Positions 44,708-53,339 of a DNA stretch of 64,000 nucleotides are shown here, one piece after another; position 1 is the stretch's first letter; every line of letters starts with the position of its first letter. The notes below the pieces were generated by a model. The model searched no databases. It was not told the origin of the DNA and saw only the letters and a program-made list of their open reading frames with translations. Both the position numbers and the translations under genes were made by a program. The stretch covers positions 1 to 64,000 of the forward strand of contig NZ_JONK01000018.1 of assembly GCF_000711885.1 (NCBI RefSeq). Reading direction: 5' to 3'. The DNA comes from Chromobacterium haemolyticum DSM 19808. GTDB taxonomy: Bacteria; Pseudomonadota; Gammaproteobacteria; Burkholderiales; Chromobacteriaceae.

Positions 44708-45282
44708 TTGGTCTATTTCCTTTTAAGTTTGTCGCCTCAAGAGTCCCATCGCTTTCATGCCCTCACGTGCCCTAAACCAGTAGGCAGCATGAAGCGCACT
44801 CGAAGCGACAAGCTTGAATGGACGTGAGTTTGTGATGGTGTTTGGCCCTAGGATGGCCTTTAACGCGCTTGGGAGGCGCAGAAGGTGTAAACAGTGGCGT
44901 AAGGTCTAAAAGAGACGCTAGCGGCCTTGCAGGGCGCTTTTGCGGGATACCAGTTGATGCCAGTATCTGTTTGATGATTATTCTTCACCAGCTTCTAAGA
45001 GCTGATAGGCGCATTGGAGCTTGGCAGGGATTGAAGGAGTGATCTTGACACCATCTATCTATCTGCTTTCAGCTCTTAAAGGCTTCTTGAATGAATAGTT
45101 CAAAGTTTGGTCCAAGATGATTCATCAAACCAACTGGCATCCTTATTCAAGCATCTGTCCCAGAGCCTTGAAGTCCCTGTAAGAAATAATCTTGAATCGG
45201 GTATAAATATTTTGCATCAAGCCTTGATTGGCAGTCAAATGTCTGAAGCTCTCTCGAAGACCCTTTATATAGGTGATCGAAA
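44708..45282. other. 575-bp gap
   Basis: Between two minus-strand genes of the element. Open frames on the plus strand (44842-45042, 45107-45391) lack ribosome sites and are not supported. No repeats or terminators stand out. Confidence 0.4.
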
Positions 45283-45627
45283 CTACCCTTCACCGTTCTG
45301 TAGCATCGCATTGCGGATAGCTCTGGAAGCAACTCGCAGAGCCTGTGCCAGTTTTCGGCAATGGCTTTCAGATTGCTCCGCCACTTCTTGAACGGCCTTA
45401 ACGGTGATTTCAGGCAGGGAGGAGAGCAGGTAGTAAATCTTCGATACGCTTAACGCTCTGGTATTGCCGCCAAAGTCCAATCGTGCAACTCCGGTAAGAA
45501 TATCGTCCACGGCGTTTCTCATCGACTGCGGCACGCCTTCATCGTCCATGTAATGTTTGAAGGTCAGGAAGTCGCAGAGATAAAACTGTATGGTCTGGTT
45601 ATCGTGGGTTGTGATCGGTCTTGCCAT
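45283..45627 (-). CDS. hypothetical protein
   Basis: A 114-residue, mostly helical soluble protein (MARPITTHDNQTIQFYLCDF..., then SVSKIYYLLSSLPEITVKAVQEVAEQSESHC). AAGGAG lies 12 bases before the ATG. No family is recognised. Upstream DNA holds GTGTGTG repeats that may be its operator. Confidence 0.55.
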   Translation of the reverse strand: MARPITTHDNQTIQFYLCDFLTFKHYMDDEGVPQSMRNAVDDILTGVARLDFGGNTRALSVSKIYYLLSSLPEITVKAVQEVAEQSESHCRKLAQALRVASRAIRNAMLQNGEG

Positions 45628-46169
45628 TGGTAATGATTTTCTCCTTATAGGTTAATGCGCGTATCGACAACTACGCAGCGGGCCATGGGACGTGTATAAG
45701 AACCTTCGGGCATAGAAAGCCCCCCCACACACAGCCTCCCAGCCGTGGACGATAGGGAGGTATCTAAGCGTCCCTTCTCTAGTGTGTGTAATTAGATTTA
45801 TGGTGTGTGTTATTAAACTCAGGACTCTGATAGCCTTTTCCTATTTTGACGGCAGGCGAACTCCATGAATCAGAAATGGCCGCAATGGATGTGCATTCTT
45901 GAAGGTGCTATGCCGGCTTTTCAGATGCCACAAAGTCGGTCAGATGCGGCCTGAAAGCAGCTCGAAGCAAACGGAAAAATGGGACGGAGGTGACACGCCA
46001 ACGGAAAGGGCTGGAAGTCGCTTCCCCTTCTATTAGTCAGTGTTATTGATGCAGGCCTCTACGAAGTCCGTAGCGAGGCGCTGACACCCCCGAATAGGGT
46101 TGATGCCTTTATCGCCGTAAGCGCGACGGAGAGGGCTGCAAGGGGGAATAGCCGGGAATGATGATTGGA
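45628..46169. other. 542-bp gap with GTGTGTG repeats
   Basis: Direct repeats GTGTGTGTAATTA (45782-45794) and GTGTGTGTTATTA (45803-45815) lie 21 bases apart, and an inverted CACACAC lies near 45727-45733. No gene is supported. The remainder shows no clear structure. Confidence 0.5.
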
Positions 46170-46781
46170 TTAAAGCGGGAGGGTTGATGCCGTACCTGCG
46201 GCTTTCGCGTCCCTGTCCTGCGCAATGTCCTTCCAGCGCTTGACCTCTACACGGGCCTCTTCCAGCTCTTCGCGCAGTGCCATGTTCGCGGCGTAGGTGG
46301 AAGGGTTTCGAATGGCGTTGGAGATCGCTGGCACTTGCAGGACTTCATGCGGGGTGCTGACGTTGATGTTGATGGTTGTAGAGCCTTGGAGCAGGCTGTC
46401 GATAACCGAGTCGCACCAGACGGCAAACTTGACATCCAGCCAGCGGGCGAAGAACACGGCAAGTTTCGGATGCGCCCATGTACCTTGGGCCTTGCCCTTG
46501 CCGACTACTACATCCGTCAGAACTTTTTTAGCTCCCGTGAATTCACGGGGGCTTAAATTCAGCGACTCAGCAAGGGCCATTACATAATCTTGCGTCTGGT
46601 CATACCGCCAGAATTCATCCAAGCGCTTCCCGTAAGCCTTCGCAGCCTTCGTCATGTTGAAGTAACCATCTTTGCGGAACTCGAAGGCCACGCCGTTGAA
46701 GGACTTGGCGAGGACTTGCGGGGCCTGCTGCGCCCCACCTTGAGCGGGGATTTCGAAATACTTGGCGAGCATTTCAGCCAT
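46170..46781 (-). CDS. KilA-N domain protein (2)
   Basis: A 203-residue protein with a KilA-N domain in the first 120 residues: FEFRKDGYFNMTKAAKAYGKRLDEFWR, then GTWAHPKLAVFFARWLDVKFAVWCDSVIDSLL. The C-terminal half has a helical segment (REELEEARVEVKRWKDIAQDRDAK). Its first 50 residues closely match the truncated copy at 48558-48800, also at DNA level, which implies duplication within the element. Confidence 0.85.
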   Translation of the reverse strand: MAEMLAKYFEIPAQGGAQQAPQVLAKSFNGVAFEFRKDGYFNMTKAAKAYGKRLDEFWRYDQTQDYVMALAESLNLSPREFTGAKKVLTDVVVGKGKAQGTWAHPKLAVFFARWLDVKFAVWCDSVIDSLLQGSTTININVSTPHEVLQVPAISNAIRNPSTYAANMALREELEEARVEVKRWKDIAQDRDAKAAGTASTLPL

Positions 46782-47037
46782 GATTTACTTGTTCTTCGGG
46801 TCTTGGAAGGTGTTGGCGAGCATATTTCCAGAAAAAGAATTGGCCATCACGGCCACGCCACTGAGTCACCCGAATAGACACATCTCTCAGCAGAAAGGAG
46901 CTATAAAATCTGACGGGAAATCGGAACCCAATTGAAGGCCGATTCCTGTAGCGACATTCTACGAATGAGAAGAGAACACAAATAGAAGCCCGCCTTCCAT
47001 GCAATCTTGCAATATCACCTAACAAGAATTAATAAGG

Positions 47038-48117
47038 CTAGTACGCCGGCAAATTCCAATTTTGATAAGCCGAGCCATCACATTTTAGCAAACTAACGGA
47101 TTGGCCTACCCGGCTGGCACTCAGACACAGACCACTCTTGATACTCTGTATCACACTACCACTTCGCTTCCACTTGGACACGCCACTACAACTCCCAATG
47201 CCAACGGCACCAAGATGCTCTTCCAAGCAATAATTATCTTGCAGCTGCAATGTACTATCTTTCGCAAATACCCATGCTTGGTTATTACCACTGTGACAAG
47301 CATAGGTAATCACCGAGGCCCCTTCCTCAACTCCCCCGCTAGAGTCTAGACACTTTCCATTAGCCACCACTCCCCCCCTAGTACTATTACCCACGCCGTT
47401 CTCCTGAACGCTACGCTGGCTATAAGTTGTAACCTTGGAAAAGGCAGAGCAGGAGTCGCTAACTGAGGTACCACTTATTCGAGCCATTACTAGCTTTCCA
47501 CCATTAGTACCTGATGGCACTCCGAATGTCACCTTACTATACGGCTGCCCCATACAAGTAGAGCGATCACTGTTCCACTCGAAATATTCTGTCCAATTAA
47601 CCATATTGTGTGGCGCTATCTTGCTAGAAACCGTTTTAATACTTCCCAACTTAAATGACACCCCATTCGTCATATCCGTAACGGTCACACCCAACCAGTT
47701 GCCTGCCTCATAGGCAACATGGAAGCGATAGCTATGCCCCTGAACCCAGTCAACATGAATGCGGCAGCTTCGTCCCGTACCTTCGCCGGAAAAGGTAACG
47801 CACTGGCTACCAGGACTGCCAGCCTTGGCTTCTGTGGTATTCCAAGCAGAAAATAGAAAAGTTCGCTTGCTGCCGCCATTGCTCTGCATGCCTGTATAGG
47901 CACCATCAGGTGACCCAATCAACTCAAACTGGTTTGCCCAATATACATTAGCCGCATAGCCCGGGTCTCGATCCACAGTAATAGTGAAATCGACAGCATC
48001 CATCCCAACCGACACAGCGGCTGGAAACTCATAATTAGTATAGGTGCCTGGTGTTTTCCCAAGTGCACAAGCCAGTGGGGAAATCGCGAGCAGAAGAATC
48101 ATGACTTTGGCATTCAT
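47038..48117 (-). CDS. secreted DUF3472-like/ricin B-type lectin fusion
   Basis: A 359-residue exported protein: signal peptide MNAKVMILLLAISPLACA; a beta-rich domain (about 25-230) with VYWANQFELIGSPDGAYTGMQS and CRIHVDWVQGHSYRFHVAYEAG, resembling DUF3472; and a C-terminal beta-trefoil of ricin B type (about 245-359) with GKCLDSSGG, NNQAWVF and YQNWNLPAY QxW-like repeats. It probably binds sugars outside the cell. TTGAGGTC 8 bases before the ATG at 48117 sets the start over an upstream Met. The IS remnant begins 65 bases upstream. Confidence 0.82.
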   Translation of the reverse strand: MNAKVMILLLAISPLACALGKTPGTYTNYEFPAAVSVGMDAVDFTITVDRDPGYAANVYWANQFELIGSPDGAYTGMQSNGGSKRTFLFSAWNTTEAKAGSPGSQCVTFSGEGTGRSCRIHVDWVQGHSYRFHVAYEAGNWLGVTVTDMTNGVSFKLGSIKTVSSKIAPHNMVNWTEYFEWNSDRSTCMGQPYSKVTFGVPSGTNGGKLVMARISGTSVSDSCSAFSKVTTYSQRSVQENGVGNSTRGGVVANGKCLDSSGGVEEGASVITYACHSGNNQAWVFAKDSTLQLQDNYCLEEHLGAVGIGSCSGVSKWKRSGSVIQSIKSGLCLSASRVGQSVSLLKCDGSAYQNWNLPAY

Positions 48118-48181
48118 AAAAATGACCTCAACCAATATGGCTTATTGATCCAACTTGCAACAAGCTGTTGACTATGTCAAT

Positions 48182-48580
48182 GGCTTTGTTGCATAACCCC
48201 ATCGCTCCCTGCGGTATGCTAAGGCGATGAACACCGCAGCACCCCAGAACAAGAAGCCCAAGCAACGCTACGCAACCACCAACTGGCATGAGTACGATGC
48301 GGCCCTGACCGCACGCGGATCGCTGCTGGTCTGGCTCGATAAAGACATGCAGTGGCTGGCCGAACCTACCGGCAACACCGGCCGACCAGCCAAATATACC
48401 GATGCTGCCATCCAGTTTTGTCTGAGCATTAAATGCCTGTTCAATCTGCCATTGCGACAGAGCCTGGGCATGGTGCAAAGCCTGCTGCAATTGGCAGGGC
48501 TCGACTGGCCGGTGCCGGATCACTCCACCGTATGCCGTCGCTAGCGTACCTTACGGGTCAAGATTGGCTATCGCCGCCCT
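48182..48580 (+). mobile_element. IS5-family insertion sequence remnant (5' part)
   Basis: The left end GGCTTTGTTGCATAACCCC is the typical terminal repeat of IS5-family (IS903-like) elements, followed by the first third of the transposase. The homology stops near 48578, where truncated KilA-N coding sequence begins on the other strand. The right end of the IS is missing, so a deletion joined the two. Confidence 0.8.
48227..48544 (+). pseudogene. truncated IS5-family transposase
   Basis: 105 codons match the N-terminal part of IS5-type transposases (NWHEYDAALTARGSL, GRPAKYTDAAIQFCL, FNLPLRQSLGMVQSLL, WPVPDHSTVCRR). The frame then meets TAG where CAG is expected, continues in frame as RTLRVKIGYRR, and is cut off near 48578. 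No catalytic DDE region remains. Confidence 0.85.
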
Positions 48581-48800
48581 CGCCCATGTGATACCCGTGC
48601 TTGGTTTGGATGGTTGGGAGATGAGGGGAAATCCCCGCATCACTCAGCGCCCACGCGTACTCCGTGGTTGATGCATTCTTCAGGAACTCCCGAACATCCT
48701 TCCCGTAAGCCTTAGCCGCCTTGGTCATGTTGAAGTAACCATCCTCGCGGAACTCGAAGGCCATGCCGTTGAACTCTTTGCCTATTACGTGGGACGTCAA
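48558..48800 (-). pseudogene. KilA-N domain protein (3), truncated
   Basis: 80 codons with GKEFNGMAFEFREDGYFNMTKAAKAYGK, nearly identical to KilA-N protein 2, then a divergent continuation up to GYHMGEGG. The last few codons come from the IS remnant. The start overlaps the integrase stop (ATGA), so it lies in the integrase transcript. It may still make a short peptide, but the family domain is incomplete. Confidence 0.75.
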
Positions 48801-50443
48801 GGCAGCACAGCTATAACAGCATCTGACGCCTCTCTAAGTACCTTGAATGCCGTGTCATAGCCTTGGCCGTACATCATCGCTACCTTGTTGCTCTTGCTGC
48901 TATGGCCTGTCAGGTAGTCGTTTACAGAGTCTTGAATGCCAGCAATACGCGCTTTGAGCTTCCACGTATGGCGAAGACTGTGCATCGTGACGCGGCTATC
49001 AATGCTGGCTTTTCTCTTCGCTTCGCTGAACTCCTTGCGTAGCCATTCGATACGCCTTGCTGGAGTTTGCGTTCTGTCCGCATCTGTCTTGGCGCTCCGA
49101 TGCACTACGCCACGGCCTTTGGTAGGTCTTCCTTTTTCCAAGTCATCAAAGATGAATGGATACCCACGTTCCATCTGCTTCCTGAAAAACTCAGTCAATG
49201 GGCCTCTAGGTACTGGTACGGTTCTTACCGAGGATTGATTCTTGACTGAACGTCCCTCTGTATCTGTGACCCGAACAAATAGCCCATGGTCGCCACTGGT
49301 ATCTCCTAGTACGTCACAGGGTTTTAGCTGTGCGGCTTCCGCTGAGCGCATACCCGTAGCGAGCAGGAACTCGAAGAACTCAGCGTGTGCCTTGATGATT
49401 GGTAACTTTCGCATCTGCTCAATCTCGGCATCTGTAGCGGCTCTGCGTCCTTCCTCTGACCTGTCGTGGAGTGGCAATCCTTGCTGCTTCCTGATTCCTT
49501 TTTCTTCATCAGCCGTTACCGAAATCTTGAAGGGCTTGGCAATGATGGATTCTTCAAAGGCTATACCAATCAGCATATTCATAATGGCTGCATGCTGGCT
49601 GTTCCATGTGCTGATCTTCATTCCTTTGCCCAGCCTGAACGCCTTGTAGCCTGCAAGCGTTTCCTTGTCGAAATCGTCAGGCAGCATCGCTGGCCGCTTC
49701 AGATACCGCTCATAGCCGTCAACAGCAGCCTTGTACACGCCTTGCCTTGTTGGTGTTGGGGTCTTGGCATTGATAAGGGCCGCTAGAAGGCTCTGTAACG
49801 GTCTTTGCTTACTGGTGGGGGTCGGCGCTTCCTTCGCCTCTTCCTGCGCAACAAGAGCCGTTGCGGCGTCCTCACGCGCCATCTGCTGTACTGTCTGTGC
49901 AGCAAGGGCTTTGGCGAGCTTGTACGAATGATCGTCACCAATCCAGATGCCTGTGTCCCGCAGGAAGGAGATGAAGCACTCTTCTTGATGGTCTGTGACG
50001 ACTTCCAGTTGCAAGTCTCTTGCGTCCTCGTACCCAGCATGGTCTCGCGAGCCTTGGACGACTATGCATGTCTCGCCAGCATCTGGAACCATGTCTTCGA
50101 TGTACAGCCGGTACTTACTCGCAAGGGCTTTGGCTTCTAGAAGCGTCAGGCTGTTCAGTAGGGCCATCTGCGCCGGCAGCGTACCCTTTTGCGTCCGGGC
50201 GTCTTGAGCGCCAGTGCTCAAGTCCTTTCTGATGCGCTCAAAAGTAGCCGTGTACTCGCTGAGTAAGGCTCCCGCCTTTGCTGCTGCCTCGGCGCGTGAA
50301 TGTGTTCCAAGACTCTTGCGAATGATGGTGGGCAGGTTGCCGCGTTGCTCAAGAGGAAGGGCTTGCAGGTCTTTGGGCAGTCTAAGCTGGAAGTAATACA
50401 CGCCTTCCGTATTGGTGTAGGTGTAGGCGGGCGCTTGGGCCAT
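48797..50443 (-). CDS. tyrosine site-specific integrase
   Basis: A 548-residue integrase that most likely inserts and excises the element at the gloB att core. The N-terminal part (YTNTEGVYYFQLRLPKDL) is the usual arm-type binding and SAM-like region; the core-binding domain lies near 250-340. The C-terminal catalytic domain carries Arg in LATGMRSAEAAQL, His488 and Arg491 in HSLRHTW, His514 in TGHSS, and Tyr525 in MMYGQGY. It lies 140 bases from the right att core. The start at 50443 follows the family N-terminus. Confidence 0.93.
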   Translation of the reverse strand: MAQAPAYTYTNTEGVYYFQLRLPKDLQALPLEQRGNLPTIIRKSLGTHSRAEAAAKAGALLSEYTATFERIRKDLSTGAQDARTQKGTLPAQMALLNSLTLLEAKALASKYRLYIEDMVPDAGETCIVVQGSRDHAGYEDARDLQLEVVTDHQEECFISFLRDTGIWIGDDHSYKLAKALAAQTVQQMAREDAATALVAQEEAKEAPTPTSKQRPLQSLLAALINAKTPTPTRQGVYKAAVDGYERYLKRPAMLPDDFDKETLAGYKAFRLGKGMKISTWNSQHAAIMNMLIGIAFEESIIAKPFKISVTADEEKGIRKQQGLPLHDRSEEGRRAATDAEIEQMRKLPIIKAHAEFFEFLLATGMRSAEAAQLKPCDVLGDTSGDHGLFVRVTDTEGRSVKNQSSVRTVPVPRGPLTEFFRKQMERGYPFIFDDLEKGRPTKGRGVVHRSAKTDADRTQTPARRIEWLRKEFSEAKRKASIDSRVTMHSLRHTWKLKARIAGIQDSVNDYLTGHSSKSNKVAMMYGQGYDTAFKVLREASDAVIAVLP

Positions 50444-50582
50444 TCGTGGTATCCTGTGCAGCTGCAAAAGCAGCACTGTAACACCAAATGTATCACTATT
50501 TGTACTACGGTCTAAGGCTCTGAAAGCCTTGTTTGGTAAGGATTTCAGTGTTTACAAGGGTTTGGGTGGACTACTGTTTGGT

Positions 50583-50639
50583 TCAGATATAATTGTCAGT
50601 GAAGGCCCCTACCGGGCTGACGGTGAATTTGGCTGGCAT
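50583..50639 (-). pseudogene. gloB: stranded original 5' end of gloB
   Basis: Minus-strand codons read MPAKFTVSPVGAFTDNYI then TGA. This is the normal glyoxalase II N-terminus up to the conserved DNYIW; the stop appears because the TGG of Trp is replaced by element sequence. It is GC-rich like the host, unlike the AT-rich start now used by the intact gene. It lies divergent from the methyltransferase gene, where the ancestral gloB promoter should be. Confidence 0.85.
50584..50598. other. attachment site (right)
   Basis: CAGATATAATTGTCA, matching 40155-40169 with one change. It marks the right boundary of the integrated element. Confidence 0.85.
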
Positions 50640-50652
50640 AAGGCTTCTCTCA

Positions 50653-51378
50653 ATGAAGAATTCGTTTAGCGACTGGCTGAGCTCCAGCGAATTGGGATGT
50701 TATCTGCTGGAGCGGGAGCAGGCTTATTTCGATCGCGCCGTCGCCGACGTGTTCGGCTTCCATGCGGTGCAGTTGGGATTGCCGGAAGTCGACTTCCTGC
50801 GCGCCAACCGCATTCCCTGGCAGTGCCGCGTCGCCGATTCCGGACCGGCTCAGATCCTGTGCGATCCGGAGCAACTGCCGTTCGAGAGCCGCAGCCTGGA
50901 CCTGTTGGTGATGCCGCATGTGCTGGATTTTACCACCGTGCCGCATCAGGTACTGCGGGAAGCCGAGCGCGTGCTGATGCCGGAGGGCAGGCTGATCCTC
51001 ACCGGCTTCAATCCGGTGTCGCTATGGGGCGTGCGCCGGCTGGTCCAGGGGCGCGAAAACGCGCCGTGGAGCGGCAACTTTCTGTCTTTGGTGCGCATCA
51101 AGGACTGGCTGACCCTGCTGGAACTGGAGCCCGCGAGCGGGGGCTTCATGGGCTACGCGCCGCCGTTTTCCCGCTGCGACTGGGTGCAACGCTTCCGCTT
51201 CATGGAGCGGGCCGGGGACCGCTGGTGGCCATTGGCCGCCGGCGTGTACGGCATTGAGGCGATCAAACGTCAGCGCGGCATGCGCTTGATCCTGCCCAAT
51301 TGGAAGCAGGCCAAGGCCAAAACCGGTCTGGCGGTGGCCGCCGGCAACGAGCGTCATCACAGTCACAGGGAACCATGA
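50653..51378 (+). CDS. SAM-dependent methyltransferase
   Basis: A 241-residue class I methyltransferase-like protein (Methyltransf_11 type). The central region CDPEQLPFESRSLDLLVMPHVLDF and the EAERVLMPEGRLILTGFNP strand match the family, but the glycine-rich motif I is weak. A position before rnhA and divergent from gloB is common in this bacterial group. Substrate unknown. The start at 50653 matches the conserved MKNSFSDWL beginning. Confidence 0.8.
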   Translation: MKNSFSDWLSSSELGCYLLEREQAYFDRAVADVFGFHAVQLGLPEVDFLRANRIPWQCRVADSGPAQILCDPEQLPFESRSLDLLVMPHVLDFTTVPHQVLREAERVLMPEGRLILTGFNPVSLWGVRRLVQGRENAPWSGNFLSLVRIKDWLTLLELEPASGGFMGYAPPFSRCDWVQRFRFMERAGDRWWPLAAGVYGIEAIKRQRGMRLILPNWKQAKAKTGLAVAAGNERHHSHREP

Positions 51379-51424
51379 GACAACACAGCAAGCGGGACGC
51401 AAGCCCCGGCAATGACGAGACAGC

Positions 51425-51868
51425 ATGACGACTGAAGACAAGGTAGAGATGTATACCGACGGCGCCTGCAAGGGCAATCCGGGGCCGGGCGGATGGGGCG
51501 CTTTGTTGCGCTTCAAAGGCAAGGAAAAGGAATTGTGCGGCGGCGAGTCCAACACCACCAACAACCGCATGGAGTTGCTGGCCGTGATCAAGGGCCTGGC
51601 CACGTTGAACCGGCCCTGCCGGGTGGTGGTGTACACCGACTCCCAATATGTGCAAAAAGGCATTTCCGAGTGGATTCACGGCTGGAAGGCGCGGGGCTGG
51701 AAGACCGCGGCCAAGGAGCCGGTGAAGAATGCCGATCTGTGGCAGCAATTGGACGCCGAGCGCAACCGCCACCTGCACGTGGAGTGGCGCTGGGTCAAAG
51801 GCCACGCCGGCCATGAGTTCAACGAACGGGCCGATCAGTTGGCCAACCGAGGCGTGGAGCTGGCCTGA
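51425..51868 (+). CDS. rnhA: ribonuclease HI
   Basis: Degrades RNA in RNA-DNA hybrids. The 147-residue protein has the complete active site: Asp in [16 protein letters not shown], Glu in NRMELLAVI, Asp in [11 protein letters not shown], the His loop GHAGHEFNE and the last Asp in RADQLAN. Full length. Confidence 0.96.
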   Translation: MTTEDKVEMYTDGACKGNPGPGGWGALLRFKGKEKELCGGESNTTNNRMELLAVIKGLATLNRPCRVVVYTDSQYVQKGISEWIHGWKARGWKTAAKEPVKNADLWQQLDAERNRHLHVEWRWVKGHAGHEFNERADQLANRGVELA

Positions 51869-51938
51869 TCCGGCCGCGCCTGCCTTTCTTCAGAGTTCAG
51901 AGCGGCGCCGCCGGCTGCGGCCGCCGCCAGGATAGCGC

Positions 51939-52658
51939 ATGAGACAAATCATTCTCGATACCGAAACCACCGGTCTCGAACACGCCCAAGGCCATCGCAT
52001 CATCGAGTTCGCCGGCCTGGAAATGATCAACCGCAAGCTCACCGGCAAGCATCTGCATCTTTACATCCATCCGGAGCGCGATATCGATCCGGATGCCCAG
52101 CGCGTGCACGGCATCTCGCTGGAATTTCTGGAAGGCAAACCCAAGTTCCGCGAGGTGGCCGAGGAAGTGGCCGACTTCCTGCGCGACGCGGAGCTGATCA
52201 TCCACAATGCGCCGTTTGACGTCGGCTTCCTCAACGCCGAATTCGAAAGAGTGGGCCTGCCGTCCATCAAGAACCTGTGCGCCAACGTGGTGGATACGCT
52301 GCGCGAAGCGCGCGATCTGTTCCCCGGCAAGCGCAACAGCCTGGACGCCTTGTGCGACCGCTTCGAGATCGACCGCTCCAACCGCACCTTGCACGGCGCG
52401 CTGGTGGACTGCGAATTGTTGTCCGAAGTCTATCTATGGATGACCCGCGGCCAGGAAAGCCTGGTGATGGACATCGACGTCGACTTGCCCAATGGCCAGC
52501 ACGGCGCGATGGATTTCGAGCGCAAGCCGTTGATCGTCAAGCGCGCCAATGAGCAGGAGCTGGCCGATCATCAAGCTTATCTGAACGATCTGGACAAATC
52601 GGTGAAGGGCACCTGCCTGTGGCGCAGCCTGGAGACGCCGGCCGGAGAGGGCGCGTGA
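51939..52658 (+). CDS. dnaQ: DNA polymerase III epsilon subunit
   Basis: Proofreading 3'-5' exonuclease of the replicase. The 239-residue protein has ExoI ILDTETTGLE (residues 4-13), ExoII HNAPFDVGFLNAEF, and ExoIII with HGALVDCELLSEVY, of the DEDDh class. The C-terminal tail should bind the alpha subunit. Its stop overlaps ispD by 4 bases. Confidence 0.95.
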   Translation: MRQIILDTETTGLEHAQGHRIIEFAGLEMINRKLTGKHLHLYIHPERDIDPDAQRVHGISLEFLEGKPKFREVAEEVADFLRDAELIIHNAPFDVGFLNAEFERVGLPSIKNLCANVVDTLREARDLFPGKRNSLDALCDRFEIDRSNRTLHGALVDCELLSEVYLWMTRGQESLVMDIDVDLPNGQHGAMDFERKPLIVKRANEQELADHQAYLNDLDKSVKGTCLWRSLETPAGEGA

Positions 52659-53338
52659 GCCGCTACCTGGCGCTGGTGCCGGCCGCTGGCCATGGCAGCC
52701 GCTTCGGCGCGCCCAGTCCCAAGCAATACCTGCAACTGAACGGCAAGCCGCTGATGTGGCATACCCTGCAGGCGTTGGCCTCTGTGACCGCCGTTGAGGC
52801 GGTGGCGGTGGTGATTTCTCCCTGCGACGAGTGGTTTGACGATTTCGACTGGGACATTCCCAAGCTGCAAGTGTTGCGCGTGGGCGGCGTCAGCCGCGCC
52901 GAGAGCGTGCGCAATGGTCTGGCGGCGCTGGACTGCGGTGCCGACGACTGGATATTGGTGCACGACGCCGCGCGTTGCTGTCTGACCGCGGACGCGGTGG
53001 AGCGGCTGCTGGCGGAAGTCGGGGACGACCCGGTGGGCGGCCTGCTGGCCTTGCCGGTGCCTGACACCGTGAAGCGCGCGGACGCGGAGCAGCGCGTGGC
53101 GGTCACTGTTTCGCGCGCCGGCCTGTGGCTGGCGCAAACCCCGCAGATGTTCCGCCACGGCAAATTGCGAGAGGCCCTGCAAGGCGGCGATCTGGCTGAC
53201 GTGACCGATGAAGCCTCCGCGATAGAGCGCTGCGGCGGCAAGCCGCGCCTGGTGGAAGGCGATGCTCAGAATTTCAAAGTGACTTATCCGCGCGATCTGG
53301 CCTTGGCGCGCGCGGTGCTGGCGGCAAGAAAGGATTGA
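52655..53338 (+). CDS. ispD: 2-C-methyl-D-erythritol 4-phosphate cytidylyltransferase
   Basis: Third step of the MEP isoprenoid pathway. The 227-residue protein has [20 protein letters not shown] at the N-terminus, the [10 protein letters not shown] motif, VHDAARCCL and a C-terminal TDEASAIE. It starts at GTG within the dnaQ stop (GTGA overlap) with GGAGAGG just before. It is directly coupled to ispF. Confidence 0.95.
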   Translation: MSRYLALVPAAGHGSRFGAPSPKQYLQLNGKPLMWHTLQALASVTAVEAVAVVISPCDEWFDDFDWDIPKLQVLRVGGVSRAESVRNGLAALDCGADDWILVHDAARCCLTADAVERLLAEVGDDPVGGLLALPVPDTVKRADAEQRVAVTVSRAGLWLAQTPQMFRHGKLREALQGGDLADVTDEASAIERCGGKPRLVEGDAQNFKVTYPRDLALARAVLAARKD

Positions 53339-53339
53339 T

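Larger units (their letters stand above)
40155..50598. mobile_element. 10.4-kb integrative element inserted in gloB
   Basis: Bounded by 15-bp direct repeats within the gloB coding sequence, with a tyrosine integrase reading toward the inside from the right end. Cargo: serine recombinase and res-like sites, three KilA-N genes (one truncated), two secreted proteins, several short unknowns and an IS5-family remnant. There are no capsid, tail, replication or conjugation genes, so it is a small genomic island or a satellite rather than a full prophage. Intergenic parts are much more AT-rich than the host flanks. Confidence 0.88.

Noticed and set aside
40155-50598. Complete prophage
   Set aside because: No capsid, portal, terminase, tail or lysis genes are visible; only integrase, recombinase, KilA-N and cargo.
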